Shown: in pieces, positions 26,950 to 35,954 of the stretch | Position numbering within the stretch: the first letter of the stretch is position 1 | Layout of the letters: each line of letters starts with the position of its first letter | Origin: Mesobacterium pallidum | GTDB taxonomy: Bacteria; Pseudomonadota; Alphaproteobacteria; Rhodobacterales; Rhodobacteraceae | Length of the DNA: 64,000 bases | NCBI RefSeq assembly: GCF_019966535.1 | Contig: NZ_JAIMID010000002.1 | Coordinates: forward strand, 372,001-436,000 | Direction of reading: 5' to 3' | Notes under the pieces: model-generated | Database searches by the model: none | Told to the model about the DNA's origin: nothing | What the model saw: the letters and a program-made list of their open reading frames with translations, nothing else | Position numbers and translations under genes: made by a program

Positions 26950-27978
26950 ATGACCAAGAAGACGCTGTACCTGCATATCGGGTACCACAAGACCGGCTCC
27001 ACCTCGGTGCAGACCTGGATGGACCAGAATCGCCAGCAGCTTGCCCACGCCGGACTGTATTACCCGGAAACGCAGCGCGACGAGACGCGGAATTACCACG
27101 GCAAGCACCTGCATCTCTATTCGCAGATCAGTGCCGCCCACAAGGAAGGCGGCGACCTGCGCGCCGCCCTGCGCAGCATCTTCGCCCCCTATGTCGAAGA
27201 GATCGAGGCCGCGGGCTGCCCCGCCGCGATCCTGAGCGAGGAAAGCTTCAGCGGCATGGGCCCCAAGGTGATCGAGGCGATGGACGTGCTGAACGATCAT
27301 TTCGACGTGCGCGTGGTGGCTGTGCTGCGGCGGCAGGACGAGTTCCTGCAGTCCTTCTACCACCAGTCGATCAAGACCGGCCCGCAGCGCGACTTTGCGC
27401 ATTTCATCCTGGGCGGGCACTGGAACCGCATCCATTACGATGCGGCGCTGGACCGCTGGGCCGCGGTCTTTGGTCGCGAGGGCATGCTGGTGCGCTCCTA
27501 CGACAAGGACAAGCGCAGCGGCGGGCTGATGCAGGGCTTTCTCGACATGGTGCTGGGCACGCCGGGCCTCGTGACCGCGGAAGAGCGGCAGTGGAACGCC
27601 TCGACCCCGTCGATCTGCTACGAGATCGTGCGCCAGTGCTACCGCGACGGCTATTCCTTCGACGACGCCTTTGCGCTGCGCAAGCTGATCGACACGACGG
27701 TGCGGTCCAGCCCCAAGCTGCGCAATGCCGAGGTGTTCAAGCGCCAGTACCTGACCCCCAACATCCGCGCCAACGTGCGCGAGATGTTCGCCGAGTCCAA
27801 CGCCCGCACCTGCGAGACCTGGTTCGGCGGAGAGGACGTGTTCGGCGACCTGAGCGCCTGCACCGACAAGACCGCCCCGCTGCGCAAGGAACCGGCCTGT
27901 TTCAAGCCGCGCGAGGTCAGCGGCACCCTGGGGCGGATCATGCTGCGCCACGCGGCCAAGCAGGCCGCCAAGAGCTGA
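26950..27978 (+). CDS. Sulfotransferase-like P-loop protein
   Basis: 342-residue protein beginning TLYLHIGYHKTGSTSVQTWM. HxGxxKTGST is the 5'-phosphosulfate-binding loop of the bacterial sulfotransferase superfamily, here in the form found in putative polysaccharide or capsule-modifying enzymes. A second conserved segment, VVAVLRRQDEFLQSFYHQSI (around residue 118), fits the 3'-phosphate loop with Arg and a later Ser. The C-terminus is basic. The acceptor is unknown and no glycan genes are adjacent. An 8-bp inverted repeat (27979-27986 with 28011-28018) lies right after the stop but has no T-run. Confidence 0.75.
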   Translation: MTKKTLYLHIGYHKTGSTSVQTWMDQNRQQLAHAGLYYPETQRDETRNYHGKHLHLYSQISAAHKEGGDLRAALRSIFAPYVEEIEAAGCPAAILSEESFSGMGPKVIEAMDVLNDHFDVRVVAVLRRQDEFLQSFYHQSIKTGPQRDFAHFILGGHWNRIHYDAALDRWAAVFGREGMLVRSYDKDKRSGGLMQGFLDMVLGTPGLVTAEERQWNASTPSICYEIVRQCYRDGYSFDDAFALRKLIDTTVRSSPKLRNAEVFKRQYLTPNIRANVREMFAESNARTCETWFGGEDVFGDLSACTDKTAPLRKEPACFKPREVSGTLGRIMLRHAAKQAAKS

Positions 27979-28430
27979 GCCGCCCTGGCACCGACCATCA
28001 AGATGTTGCGAGGGCGGCCCGAAATCTCCGCCCTATCTTGTTCCCGCCCGGGGCCAGGCGCGGTGAGGTCAGCGCGTCGCGCCCCATGGGCGCCCGAAGC
28101 CCTGCCCCATTGGTGCCCGAAAATGATGATGAAAATTCCCCACAATGTTCGCGCGGTCGGCGAACCCCTGCCCCAATCCGGCCACGAAGCCACGGCACAC
28201 CCTGTACTGTGACTTGAGACAGCTCCCGGCCGGGGCACCTCGCGTGAAATGGTAAACTGTAGATGGCCCCGTACAGGGATTGTGCGCGGTCCGTGGCCAT
28301 TCCTCGAAATCTCCCAATTTACATCCCGGGTAAGACACAAGCTGCCGCGAATCCGGCCCAATCCACACCCAACCTGATCCTGTCACACACGGAACCAAGT
28401 CACCGAAACCACTGGATCAGGACCTCAGCC
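27979..28430. other. 452-base intergenic stretch without a recognisable gene
   Basis: Short open frames here lack ribosome sites and family resemblance. The only structure seen is the GCCGCCCT/AGGGCGGC inverted repeat just after the sulfotransferase-like gene. The promoter of the 28431 gene probably lies in the right half. Confidence 0.6.
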
Positions 28431-29330
28431 ATGCCCTCTCAAGTCGCTGCCGCGCGGACCGTTCTGCACTATCTCGAAACCGATGCCGCCCCCGAGGGCA
28501 CGGCCGCCCTGGCCGAGCGACTGCATGCCTTTCTCGAGCAGACCGGCGGGGCCACCGCCGCGCCGCGCGTCTCGGAGACCGGCGCGGTCGAGATCCATTG
28601 CGGGCCGGTCCTGCTGACCCTGCGCCGGATCGAGGGCGACGCCATCGGCGCGGCCCAGTCGGCGTTCTGGGGCGGGCCGATCCGCCCGTCCCGGATCGAG
28701 CGCGACAGCCGCGTGGTGCTGCAACTGGCGATCTCGGTGGCCGCCTCGGACAAGGCGCTGCGCTCGGACGAGCTGGCGGCACCGCTGCTGGCCGGCGCCG
28801 CCTGCGCCCTGGCCCGCGTGGCCCGGCCCGCCGCGCTGCAATGGCTCAAGCCCGCAAGCTGGACCACCGGCGCGCAGTTCCTCGAGGTGCTGGACGATAC
28901 GCACGAGGCGCCGGTCACCCTGTCGCCGGTCACCCCGCGCCGCTTGATGCCCGGCCTGCGCGCCCGCACGGCCCGGCCGGCCCCGGCCTTCGACCTTTCC
29001 AGTCTCGGCCGCCGCTCTGCACCGATCGAGGACGAGGAAACCCTGGCCCTGCGCCACGCCCGGGCCCGCATCGCCCTGACCGCGCCCATCGAGATCAACG
29101 TCGAGGCCGAGGCCGCGACCGCCTCGACCAGCGAGCGGCTGGCCGCCTGGTCCGTGTCGCTGTCCATCGCGGCCTTCTCGCTGCCGGTCGCCTCGTCGCT
29201 GGCGGTCTACAACCTGCTGCGCGGCGAAGACCTGCGCCACACCGCCCATGCGGCGGCCCTGACCGGTTTCATGCTCGTGCTCGGCTCGACCGGCGCGATT
29301 GCCCAGGTGGTCGGCGCGCTCGGGGTCTGA
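28431..29330 (+). CDS. Uncharacterised protein with C-terminal membrane hairpin, family member 1
   Basis: 299-residue protein of unknown function. Residues 1-150 look like a soluble alpha/beta domain (VEIHCGPVLLTLRRIEGD, VVLQLAISVAASDKALR). A low-complexity Arg/Pro linker follows, then a C-terminal about 70 residues with two hydrophobic segments around LPVASSLAVYNLLRGEDLRH. The gene at 29534 has the same plan and a closely matching tail (VSLSIAxFSLPxA, LLRGExLR), so the two are tandem paralogues. AGGA lies 8 bases upstream of the ATG at 28431; the frame is open further upstream but without support. Role unknown; membrane-anchored by inference. Confidence 0.75.
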   Translation: MPSQVAAARTVLHYLETDAAPEGTAALAERLHAFLEQTGGATAAPRVSETGAVEIHCGPVLLTLRRIEGDAIGAAQSAFWGGPIRPSRIERDSRVVLQLAISVAASDKALRSDELAAPLLAGAACALARVARPAALQWLKPASWTTGAQFLEVLDDTHEAPVTLSPVTPRRLMPGLRARTARPAPAFDLSSLGRRSAPIEDEETLALRHARARIALTAPIEINVEAEAATASTSERLAAWSVSLSIAAFSLPVASSLAVYNLLRGEDLRHTAHAAALTGFMLVLGSTGAIAQVVGALGV

Positions 29331-29533
29331 CCCGGTTTCCCGCGCGTCGCCATAGCGGCGCCGACCCGACCCTGTCGGCGCCGCGATCCCATTCCGCGAG
29401 GAGACCCGCGATTGTCGCCCCCGACCGCCACCTTCCGGCGAAACCGGTCTCAGATAAAGCGAATTTCGGCCAAATTCTGTCCAAGTTCGCGCGTTAACGT
29501 TTCTTAACACGAAACGAAGCAAGGTACTTCGAC

Positions 29534-30442
29534 ATGACGAGCAGGCAGACATTGAGAGCGGGGCTGGTTTTCCTCGATACACTGGACTTCGACCTGATCG
29601 ACGTGGCGAACGGGTTGACGCAGGCGATCCGGGACGAAAGCTACGAAGTGTCCGAAGTCGTGATGGACCGCGACCACGAGGCGATGTTTCTGGCCAACGG
29701 GCTCGAGCTGCATCTCGGTCTCTACCAGCCGCGCGCCATCGGCGACAGCGCGTCGCGCGACAGCTTCCTGCACATGCCGCGGATCGCGGCCGAGGATGAA
29801 GACACCTTCGACTGCGCGCGCGGCATCCTGGTGCTGTCGGTGTCCCTGCCCGAAGGCGGCTGCCCCCTGCTCGAAAGCGACGCGCGGCGCCTGCTGGCCT
29901 GGTCCGCCTACGTGGCGGCCGAGGCCTTGGCCGCAGATTTCATCCACTGGCGCCAGCCGCCCGAGGACTTCTCGGTCCAGCTGTTCCTCGAGAGCCTGGT
30001 GCAGCTGGAAAAGCGCCCGCTGTGCCTGACGCCCGAAATGCGGCTGCGGCGCGAATTCCTGACCGAGGAGGCCCCGGCCGAGCCGGTGATCGAGATCATC
30101 GACACCCCGCGTCCGAAACGGCGCAGCAAGGCCGGCGACCTGCCCCCGCTCAAGGACTGCGAAGAGACGCTGCTGGACCAGGCCTTTGCCGATGACATGT
30201 GCGTCTCGCCCCACGCGGTCAGCACCAAGGGCTCGCGCGACCGGATGCGGCTGGCGACCTGGTTCGTGTCGCTCAGCATCGCGCTGTTCTCGCTGCCGCT
30301 GGCCGGGGCGCTGTTCGTGATGCACCTGCTGCGGGGCGAGAACCTGCGCACCGCCAGCCGGGCCATGGCGGTGCTGGGGCTGTTCATGGTCGCCAGCCGG
30401 GCGGGCATGCCGGTTCCGGGCCAGGGCGTGCTCTACTTCTGA
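29534..30442 (+). CDS. Uncharacterised protein with C-terminal membrane hairpin, family member 2
   Basis: 302-residue paralogue of the previous protein. It has a soluble N-terminal part (LANGLELHLGLYQPRAIGDS, GILVLSVSLPEGGCPLLESD, then ALAADFIHWRQPPEDF), a basic linker with PRPKRRSK near residue 195, and a membrane tail TWFVSLSIALFSLPLAGALF followed by LLRGENLRTASRAM. No known domain is recognised with confidence. It is separated from member 1 by 203 bases with an AT-rich promoter-like stretch, so it may be transcribed on its own. Confidence 0.8.
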   Translation: MTSRQTLRAGLVFLDTLDFDLIDVANGLTQAIRDESYEVSEVVMDRDHEAMFLANGLELHLGLYQPRAIGDSASRDSFLHMPRIAAEDEDTFDCARGILVLSVSLPEGGCPLLESDARRLLAWSAYVAAEALAADFIHWRQPPEDFSVQLFLESLVQLEKRPLCLTPEMRLRREFLTEEAPAEPVIEIIDTPRPKRRSKAGDLPPLKDCEETLLDQAFADDMCVSPHAVSTKGSRDRMRLATWFVSLSIALFSLPLAGALFVMHLLRGENLRTASRAMAVLGLFMVASRAGMPVPGQGVLYF

Positions 30443-30492
30443 TCGATCCGTGAAAAGACTTTGCGCCAGCGGCGCGGCGGGCTAGCTTCTTT

Positions 30493-30515
30493 CCCAATTG
30501 CTCGATCAAATTGGG
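30493..30515 (+). promoter_or_regulatory. Inverted repeat next to the ribosome site of the transglycosylase gene
   Basis: CCCAATT, 9 bases, AATTGGG: perfect 7-bp arms. The right arm runs directly into the GGGAGAGAGG ribosome site of the gene starting at 30524. It could be an operator or an RNA hairpin that masks translation. Confidence 0.4.
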
Positions 30516-30523
30516 AGAGAGGC

Positions 30524-31339
30524 ATGAATTTCAAAGCGTTCGCCGCGGCCTGCCTGCTGGGCGCCGGCATCACCACCGGGGCCCTTGCCGCCCCCTGCAT
30601 CACCAGCCAGGGCGCCTTTGCCGGCTACAAGGACGCGCTGGGGCGCGAGGCTGCCGCCGCGGGCGTGGGCCAGCGCGGCATGCAGGCACTTGGCACGGCG
30701 CAGCTGTCGGGCATCACCTGGAAATTCGAATCGCAACCCTCGAGCCAGACCGGCACCTCCTACGGCGATCCGGGCCAGTTCCTGGCCAAGCGCTCGGGCA
30801 GCTCGGCCGCCGCCTTCATCAGCCGCGCCAAGTCCAAGCGGGACGCCAATGCCAACACCTTTGCCTCGATCGAGCGGAGCTTTGGCGTGCCCGGCTCGAT
30901 CCTGGCGACGATCTGGGGGCTCGAGACCTCCTGGGGCGGCTACCTGGGCAAGACGCCCGTGGTGGGCGGCGCGGTCACGCTGTCCTCGTACTGCCGGCGC
31001 CATCCCAAGTTCGAACCCCATGCCATCGCCGCGCTGCAACTGGTGGATCGCGGGCTCATTTCCAGTTCGACCCAGGGCGGCCCCTCGGGCGAGCTGGGGC
31101 ATATGCAGTTCCTGGCCGGCAACTGGATCCGCTACGGCGTGGACGCCACCGGCGACGGCAAGGCAGATCCCTACAGCGCCGTGGATGCGCTGGCCTCGGC
31201 CGCGAACATGCTGCGGATGAACGGCTGGAAGGCCGGGCAGCCCTTCGGCCCCGGCACGCATAACTTCAACGTGCTGTCGGCCTGGAACGACAGCGGCAAT
31301 TACCAGCGTGCCATCGCCTACGCAGCCAGCCAGTTCTAG
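30524..31339 (+). CDS. Periplasmic lytic murein transglycosylase, MltB/GH103-like
   Basis: 271-residue exported protein that would cleave peptidoglycan with 1,6-anhydro product. The signal peptide (MNFKAFAAACLLGAGITTG, cleavage near ALAAPC) is followed by the catalytic segment ATIWGLETSWGGYLGKTPVV, in which the Glu of GLET is the expected acid/base. GELGHMQFLAGNWIRYGVD and DGKADPYSAVDALASAANML are typical of MltB. It lacks the C-terminal peptidoglycan-binding domain of longer homologues. The ATG at 30524 follows GGGAGAGAGG. A Cys at the predicted cleavage site follows Pro rather than a lipobox, so it is probably not a lipoprotein. Confidence 0.88.
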   Translation: MNFKAFAAACLLGAGITTGALAAPCITSQGAFAGYKDALGREAAAAGVGQRGMQALGTAQLSGITWKFESQPSSQTGTSYGDPGQFLAKRSGSSAAAFISRAKSKRDANANTFASIERSFGVPGSILATIWGLETSWGGYLGKTPVVGGAVTLSSYCRRHPKFEPHAIAALQLVDRGLISSSTQGGPSGELGHMQFLAGNWIRYGVDATGDGKADPYSAVDALASAANMLRMNGWKAGQPFGPGTHNFNVLSAWNDSGNYQRAIAYAASQF

Positions 31340-31404
31340 GCGCGGAAAAGGTCCCGCACGGGTTGAAATGACGCCACAATCCCCCGGCATGGTGTGACCT
31401 GACC

Positions 31405-32472
31405 ATGCCAGGGGATCCACAAAAGGTGGCCAGTTTTCCCGTGCAGCCGCTGCAGGCGGCGCTTTTGTTCGACGATCCGGGCGCGCCCGGGCAGCGTGTG
31501 CCCGACTGGGACCTGCTGGCCGAGGCGGTAAACCTGCATCCGGCCCATGTCGGCCCCGAACTCGCACTGCACCACGGCCCGCCCGGCAGTTTCGAGGCGC
31601 GCCTGACCACGTCCGAGCTGACTGCCCGTGTGGTTCTGCATGACACGCCCCTGCCCTTGCCGGGCTTTGCGACAGAGCTGGGCCATGCACTCTACACCCG
31701 CCTGCGGCCCGAGCTGGCCGCGCAGGTCCGCGCCCACCGCGCTGCTGCGCTGGTCGAGGTGGCACGGCGCGACGGCCTGCCGCCCGAGGACCAGGCCGCC
31801 TTTGACCGGCGCCTTCTGGTGACCGCTGCCCTGGCCGCCACGCTGACCCGCGCCATGGGGCCCGGCACCGTCCACTGGGCGCAATCGCACCAGCTGTTCC
31901 TCGGGGCCGAGTTCATCGGCCTTGCCGCCGATCCCTTCCCGCTGGCGCTGTTCGTGCAGCCGGGGTTCTTTTCCGATGGCCGCCGCGTGAACGGCTCTTA
32001 CGCCACGGGGGTCGAGGCCCTTGGTGCCGCGCATCTCATCGGCCAGCACGTCCGGTTCGAGCCGCATCCGCAGGACATGCAGCAAAGCTACCTGGCCGTT
32101 CTGACCTTTGTCGATGCCTGCCGCTACGCGGGCCGCCTGCCTCGCAATCGCGCGATCTTTGGCGCCGAGGGCGCGCCGCCGATCGAGGTCTCGCTGCAGC
32201 CCGGCACGGCGGCGCATCCCGCCGGCATCATCTCGCTGCGGCAGCGCGAGGTGGCCCGGGCCCGCGGCGGCCCGGCGTCGATCCGCCCAGGGGATCGCGT
32301 GCCTTGGCAGCGCCTGCGCGAGCTGGTCCGCCTGGATACGTTGCAGGCCGCGCTGATTGCGGTGGTGGTGCTGGCGCAGCTTGTCCTCTTTGCCGTCTGG
32401 GACATGCCCTTCGGGCTCAGCGCCCCACTGGTGACCGCCCGCCCCGAGATGTCAACGCCCGACGATTTCTGA
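31405..32472 (+). CDS. Uncharacterised protein, possible third relative of the 28431/29534 family
   Basis: 355-residue protein of unknown function. The layout resembles the two proteins upstream: a start with an ALLFDDPG strand, a LTARVVLHDTPLPLPG region, a helical stretch, then a GTVHWAQSHQLFLGAEFIGL segment that aligns loosely with IHWRQPPEDFSVQLFLESL of the 29534 product. It has one C-terminal hydrophobic helix (LIAVVVLAQLVLFAVW) instead of a hairpin. The arrangement is reminiscent of DUF4261-type proteins, but this is uncertain. Its 3' end overlaps the convergent DUF3445 gene by 21 bases. Confidence 0.65.
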   Translation: MPGDPQKVASFPVQPLQAALLFDDPGAPGQRVPDWDLLAEAVNLHPAHVGPELALHHGPPGSFEARLTTSELTARVVLHDTPLPLPGFATELGHALYTRLRPELAAQVRAHRAAALVEVARRDGLPPEDQAAFDRRLLVTAALAATLTRAMGPGTVHWAQSHQLFLGAEFIGLAADPFPLALFVQPGFFSDGRRVNGSYATGVEALGAAHLIGQHVRFEPHPQDMQQSYLAVLTFVDACRYAGRLPRNRAIFGAEGAPPIEVSLQPGTAAHPAGIISLRQREVARARGGPASIRPGDRVPWQRLRELVRLDTLQAALIAVVVLAQLVLFAVWDMPFGLSAPLVTARPEMSTPDDF

Positions 32473-33198
32473 GCCCGCGCGCACCAGGAAAGTGTGGATC
32501 GAAAAGACCACCGCGCCGGTGGCCGGCAGGCGCAGGATGCATTGCCGTTCCGACCGCAGGTAGGGCGACGGGATCGTCGGCTGGCCATGGAACTCGGGCG
32601 CGGGGTTGAAGAGCGCCGTGCCCGCGTTGCGGATCAGGTTCGACCGCCACAGCGGCCGGCCCGCGCGCACCCCGTCAAACAGCCGCTGCACCCGCTTGCC
32701 GATGTCGTCGTCATAGGGCGCGACCGGCGCGTGGATGCGCATCAGCGGCCGGCCGATCTTTTGCGCCAGGGTCCAGCGCGAGGGAAAGCAGAGCACGGCG
32801 GCGGTCAGCACGTGTTCCCCGGCGCCCTCGGGTTTTTCCATCAGGCAAAAATCTTCCTGCACCATCGCGCCCAGGTCGCCCAGCGGATCATCGGTGAGCG
32901 GCACGACATGGCCGTCCGGGCAGCGCACGGAGCCGGCGTCGATGTCGAAATCAGCGCGGGCACGCAGGTGCTCCAGGACCACAGTGCGCAGCTCCTCCGC
33001 GGCCGGTTCGGCACCGGGCAGGACCTGCAGGACATCGGCCCGCCGCGCCCTCAGCAGCAGCCGCCGCTCGGCCAGCTGGCCGGCATAGGCGTCATCGACC
33101 AGCAGCCAGTCGGCCGGGTCCAGCGGCTGGATGCCCGGCAGCGCGCGCGGCGCGAGCGGATAAGGAATGGCCGATTGCAGCGGCGGCGGCGTGGTCAT
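32452..33198 (-). CDS. DUF3445 (heme-dependent oxidative N-demethylase-like) protein
   Basis: 248-residue protein of the DUF3445 family, which includes the heme-dependent subunit of dimethylamine monooxygenase. Family segments visible are AVLCFPSRWTLAQKIGRPLM (around residue 125), IHAPVAPYDDDIGKRVQRLF, WRSNLIRN and the C-terminal SERQCILRLPATGAVVFSIH. No reductase partner is adjacent, so activity on amines is only suggested. Its ATG overlaps the stop of the upstream phosphatase-family gene by 4 bases (ATGA). Confidence 0.85.
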   Translation of the reverse strand: MTTPPPLQSAIPYPLAPRALPGIQPLDPADWLLVDDAYAGQLAERRLLLRARRADVLQVLPGAEPAAEELRTVVLEHLRARADFDIDAGSVRCPDGHVVPLTDDPLGDLGAMVQEDFCLMEKPEGAGEHVLTAAVLCFPSRWTLAQKIGRPLMRIHAPVAPYDDDIGKRVQRLFDGVRAGRPLWRSNLIRNAGTALFNPAPEFHGQPTIPSPYLRSERQCILRLPATGAVVFSIHTFLVRAGSEIVGR

Positions 33199-34064
33199 GG
33201 CGCAAGATGCACCCGTGCCAGCACCCCGTTGTGGTCCGAGCCCAGGGTGGGCAGCAACTCGGCCGTGCCGCCGCCCGGCGCCAGAACGTGGTCGATAGGC
33301 AGGGGCACGCCGCGCGCGCGCAGGGTCGGGCCGACGGGGCGCACGCGCTGGCCCTCGACCGCCTCGGCAATCGAGGCAAAGGTCTCGGACCAGGGCACCA
33401 TGTTGAAATCGCCGCCCAGCACGATCGGCCCGCTCAGCGCCGCCATCACCGGCAGCAGCCGGTCGCGCTGCGCCGCCTGCCCCTCCGGCCAGGGCCAGTG
33501 CAGGTGCAGCGACACGACCCAGACCCGGGTGCCATCCGGCGCCTCGACCTGCATCGCCGCCATGCCGCCGGGTTCGGGGCAGATGCGCGACCCCTCGACC
33601 ACCGGCCACGACGTCGCGATGGCCGGCCCGCCTACGCCCGCAAAGGGGCAGCGGTGCTGGCCCGGGTGGCTGTCTTCCAGCGCCGCGAGGACCGAGGCGG
33701 TGCCATCCGTCACCTCTTGCAGGGTCACGATCTCGACCCCGCGCGCGATGATGTCGGCGACCAGCGTCTCGTCGCCCTGCCGGCCGAAATAGAGGTTCTT
33801 CTGGTAGACGGTGACGGCGCCCGGTGTCGCCTCGCCCGGCAGTTTCCACGACAGCACGCCCGCCATCGCCGCGATGCCCAAGCCCGCCAGCGGCCAGCGG
33901 ATCGCCGCGCTCCAGGGCGTCCAGATGACCCAGAGCGCAAAGACCCCCGCGATGCCCAGCCGGAACACGGCCAGCGAATCCCCCAGCGGGTGCAACACCC
34001 CGCCGTAAGACCCTGCCAGCGCCAGCCCCAGCAGCACCACCACGATGACCGCAATGACCCGCAT
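33195..34064 (-). CDS. Membrane-anchored endonuclease/exonuclease/phosphatase family protein
   Basis: 289-residue protein with three N-terminal hydrophobic helices (residues 3-75) and then an EEP domain (DNase I fold). The metal and catalytic residues are visible in order: VTLQEVTDG (Glu), SLHLHWPW (His), VLGGDFNMVPW (Asp/Asn), PIDHVL and LGSDHNGVLARV (final Asp-His). The active site probably faces the periplasm. The start at 34064 (MRVIAVIVVVLLG) is chosen because the frame further upstream is antisense-like and crosses a terminator. It is translationally coupled to the DUF3445 gene. Substrate unknown: a phosphodiester of nucleic acid or lipid. Confidence 0.85.
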   Translation of the reverse strand: MRVIAVIVVVLLGLALAGSYGGVLHPLGDSLAVFRLGIAGVFALWVIWTPWSAAIRWPLAGLGIAAMAGVLSWKLPGEATPGAVTVYQKNLYFGRQGDETLVADIIARGVEIVTLQEVTDGTASVLAALEDSHPGQHRCPFAGVGGPAIATSWPVVEGSRICPEPGGMAAMQVEAPDGTRVWVVSLHLHWPWPEGQAAQRDRLLPVMAALSGPIVLGGDFNMVPWSETFASIAEAVEGQRVRPVGPTLRARGVPLPIDHVLAPGGGTAELLPTLGSDHNGVLARVHLAP

Positions 34065-34488
34065 CTTCGATTCCCGTTCTGCCTCGCGCCCGACCCTATC
34101 CGCGCCGCGCCGCTGCCTGCAACCGGTCCACCCGCCCTGCGGCGGATGCCGGCCATCGCATCGCGGCCGCGCCCCGCGCCCCAAGAAAAAGCCGTCCGGA
34201 AGGGGTCTTCCGGACGGCAAGTGTCGCGCCGAGCGGTGAAATGGCGCGTATCTCCCGACGAAGGACCTGTTGCGGTTTGACGGCGACCGGCGCCGCTCAC
34301 GCCTTTCCGTCCTTCGTGTTGCGTTCTTGATCGGGAAACAATGGGGCGAAAAAGTGGCAGCTTTCACGCCCTCGTGAAAAGTGCGGATTCCGCGCCACAG
34401 GCCCCCGTCCCGCCGCAAATCGCCGCCCCCGCTTGAGATACGCGGCCCTTGGCAGTAAAGCCTGCCCAACCTCAGACAGGAGCTGCCG
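34065..34488. other. 424-base intergenic region before purB
   Basis: No protein gene is recognised. It holds a strong minus-strand terminator (34184-34217) that does not follow any visible gene, and a perfect inverted repeat TTTCACG-CCCT-CGTGAAA (34362-34379). The purB promoter should lie at its right end. Confidence 0.6.
34184..34217 (-). terminator. Orphan rho-independent terminator on the minus strand
   Basis: Perfect 12-bp stem GCCGTCCGGAAG / CTTCCGGACGGC with a 4-base loop. Read on the minus strand it is followed by TTTTTCTT. The nearest minus-strand gene starts 120 bases downstream of it, and nothing minus-strand is seen upstream up to purB. Confidence 0.8.
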
Positions 34489-35790
34489 ATGATCCCCCGC
34501 TATGCCCGCAAGGAAATGACCGACATCTGGGAACCCGCGACCAAGTTCAAGATCTGGTACGAGATCGAGGCCCATGCCTGCGACGCCATGGCCGATCTGG
34601 GCGTGATCCCGCGCGAGAATGCGGAAGCGGTGTGGAAGGCGAAGGACGTGGAATTCGACGTGGCCCGCATCGACGAGATCGAGGCCGTGACCAAGCATGA
34701 CGTCATCGCCTTCCTCACGCACCTGGCCGAGCATGTGGGCAGCGAAGAGGCGCGGTTCGTCCACCAGGGCATGACCTCGTCCGACGTGCTGGACACCACG
34801 CTGAACGTGCAACTGGTACGCGCCGCCGACCTGCTGCTGGTGGGCGTCGACAAGGTATTGGAAGCGCTCAAGAAACGCGCGTTCGAGCACAAGGACACCG
34901 TCCGCGTCGGCCGCAGCCACGGCATCCATGCCGAACCGACCACGATGGGCCTGACCTTTGCCCGGTTCTATGCCGAGATGGACCGCAACAAGAACCGCCT
35001 GGAAAAGGCCAAGTGGGAGATTGCCACCGGCGCGATTTCCGGCGCGGTCGGCACCTTTGCCAACATCGACCCGGCGGTCGAGGAGCATGTCTGCGAAAAG
35101 CTCGGCCTGCGGCCCGAGCCGATCTCGACGCAGGTGATCCCGCGCGACCGCCACGCCATGTTCTTTGCCACGCTGGGCGTCATCGCCTCGAGCATCGAGA
35201 ACATCGCGATCGAGATTCGCCACATGCAGCGCACCGAGGTGCTGGAGGGGGCCGAGTTCTTCTCGATGGGGCAGAAGGGGTCTTCGGCCATGCCGCACAA
35301 GAAGAACCCGGTGCTGACCGAGAACCTGACCGGCCTCGCCCGTCTTGTCCGCATGACCGTGATCCCGGCGATGGAGAACGTGGCGCTCTGGCACGAGCGC
35401 GACATCTCGCACAGTTCGGTCGAACGCGGCATCGGCCCGGATGCGACGATCACGCTGGATTTCGCGCTGCATCGCCTTGCCGGTGTCGTCGACAAGATGA
35501 TCATCTACCCGCAGAACATGCTGGACAACATGAACAAGTTCCCCGGACTCGTCATGTCCCAGCGCGTGCTGCTGGCGCTGACCCAGGCGGGCGTCAGCCG
35601 CGAGGATGCCTATACGATGGTCCAGCGCAACGCGCTGAAGGTCTGGGAGCACCGCACCGACTTCCGCGAAGAGCTGCTGGCCGACGAAGACGTGGTCAAG
35701 GCGCTGGGTGTCGACGGCATCAACGAGAAGTTTGACATGGGCTATCACACCAAGCACGTGGATACGATCTTCAAGCGCGTCTTCGGCTGA
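34489..35790 (+). CDS. purB: Adenylosuccinate lyase
   Basis: 433-residue enzyme of purine synthesis: SAICAR to AICAR and adenylosuccinate to AMP, both with fumarate release. The start MIPRYARKEMTDIWEPATKF is typical. VHQGMTSSDVLDT (residues 85-97) and GRSHGIHAEPTTMG carry the catalytic His, and the fumarase-superfamily signature GSSAMPHKKNP is complete with the mobile-loop Ser. GGAG lies 7 bases before the ATG. A strong terminator follows. Length is normal. Confidence 0.98.
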   Translation: MIPRYARKEMTDIWEPATKFKIWYEIEAHACDAMADLGVIPRENAEAVWKAKDVEFDVARIDEIEAVTKHDVIAFLTHLAEHVGSEEARFVHQGMTSSDVLDTTLNVQLVRAADLLLVGVDKVLEALKKRAFEHKDTVRVGRSHGIHAEPTTMGLTFARFYAEMDRNKNRLEKAKWEIATGAISGAVGTFANIDPAVEEHVCEKLGLRPEPISTQVIPRDRHAMFFATLGVIASSIENIAIEIRHMQRTEVLEGAEFFSMGQKGSSAMPHKKNPVLTENLTGLARLVRMTVIPAMENVALWHERDISHSSVERGIGPDATITLDFALHRLAGVVDKMIIYPQNMLDNMNKFPGLVMSQRVLLALTQAGVSREDAYTMVQRNALKVWEHRTDFREELLADEDVVKALGVDGINEKFDMGYHTKHVDTIFKRVFG

Positions 35791-35810
35791 GGTGCTTTCA
35801 CATCGCCGTG

Positions 35811-35844
35811 AGGCCATGCGGGATGAACCCTGCATGGCCTTTTT
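35811..35844 (+). terminator. Rho-independent terminator after purB
   Basis: Stem AGGCCATGC / GCATGGCCT extended by GGG/CCC pairs, then TTTTT, 21 bases after the purB stop. Confidence 0.9.
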
Positions 35845-35954
35845 GATTCAATGGGTTGCAGGCATATCTTCATTCTATGCGTGAACCAGGAACACGCATT
35901 AGGTGATTCCCGGATTCCATGCTACCCTCACGTCACCTCAGATGGAGTGACGTC

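Noticed and set aside
34297..35835. Long open frame antisense to purB
   Set aside because: The purB product is complete with all motifs. The antisense frame is open because of the GC-rich codon pattern and shows no family features.
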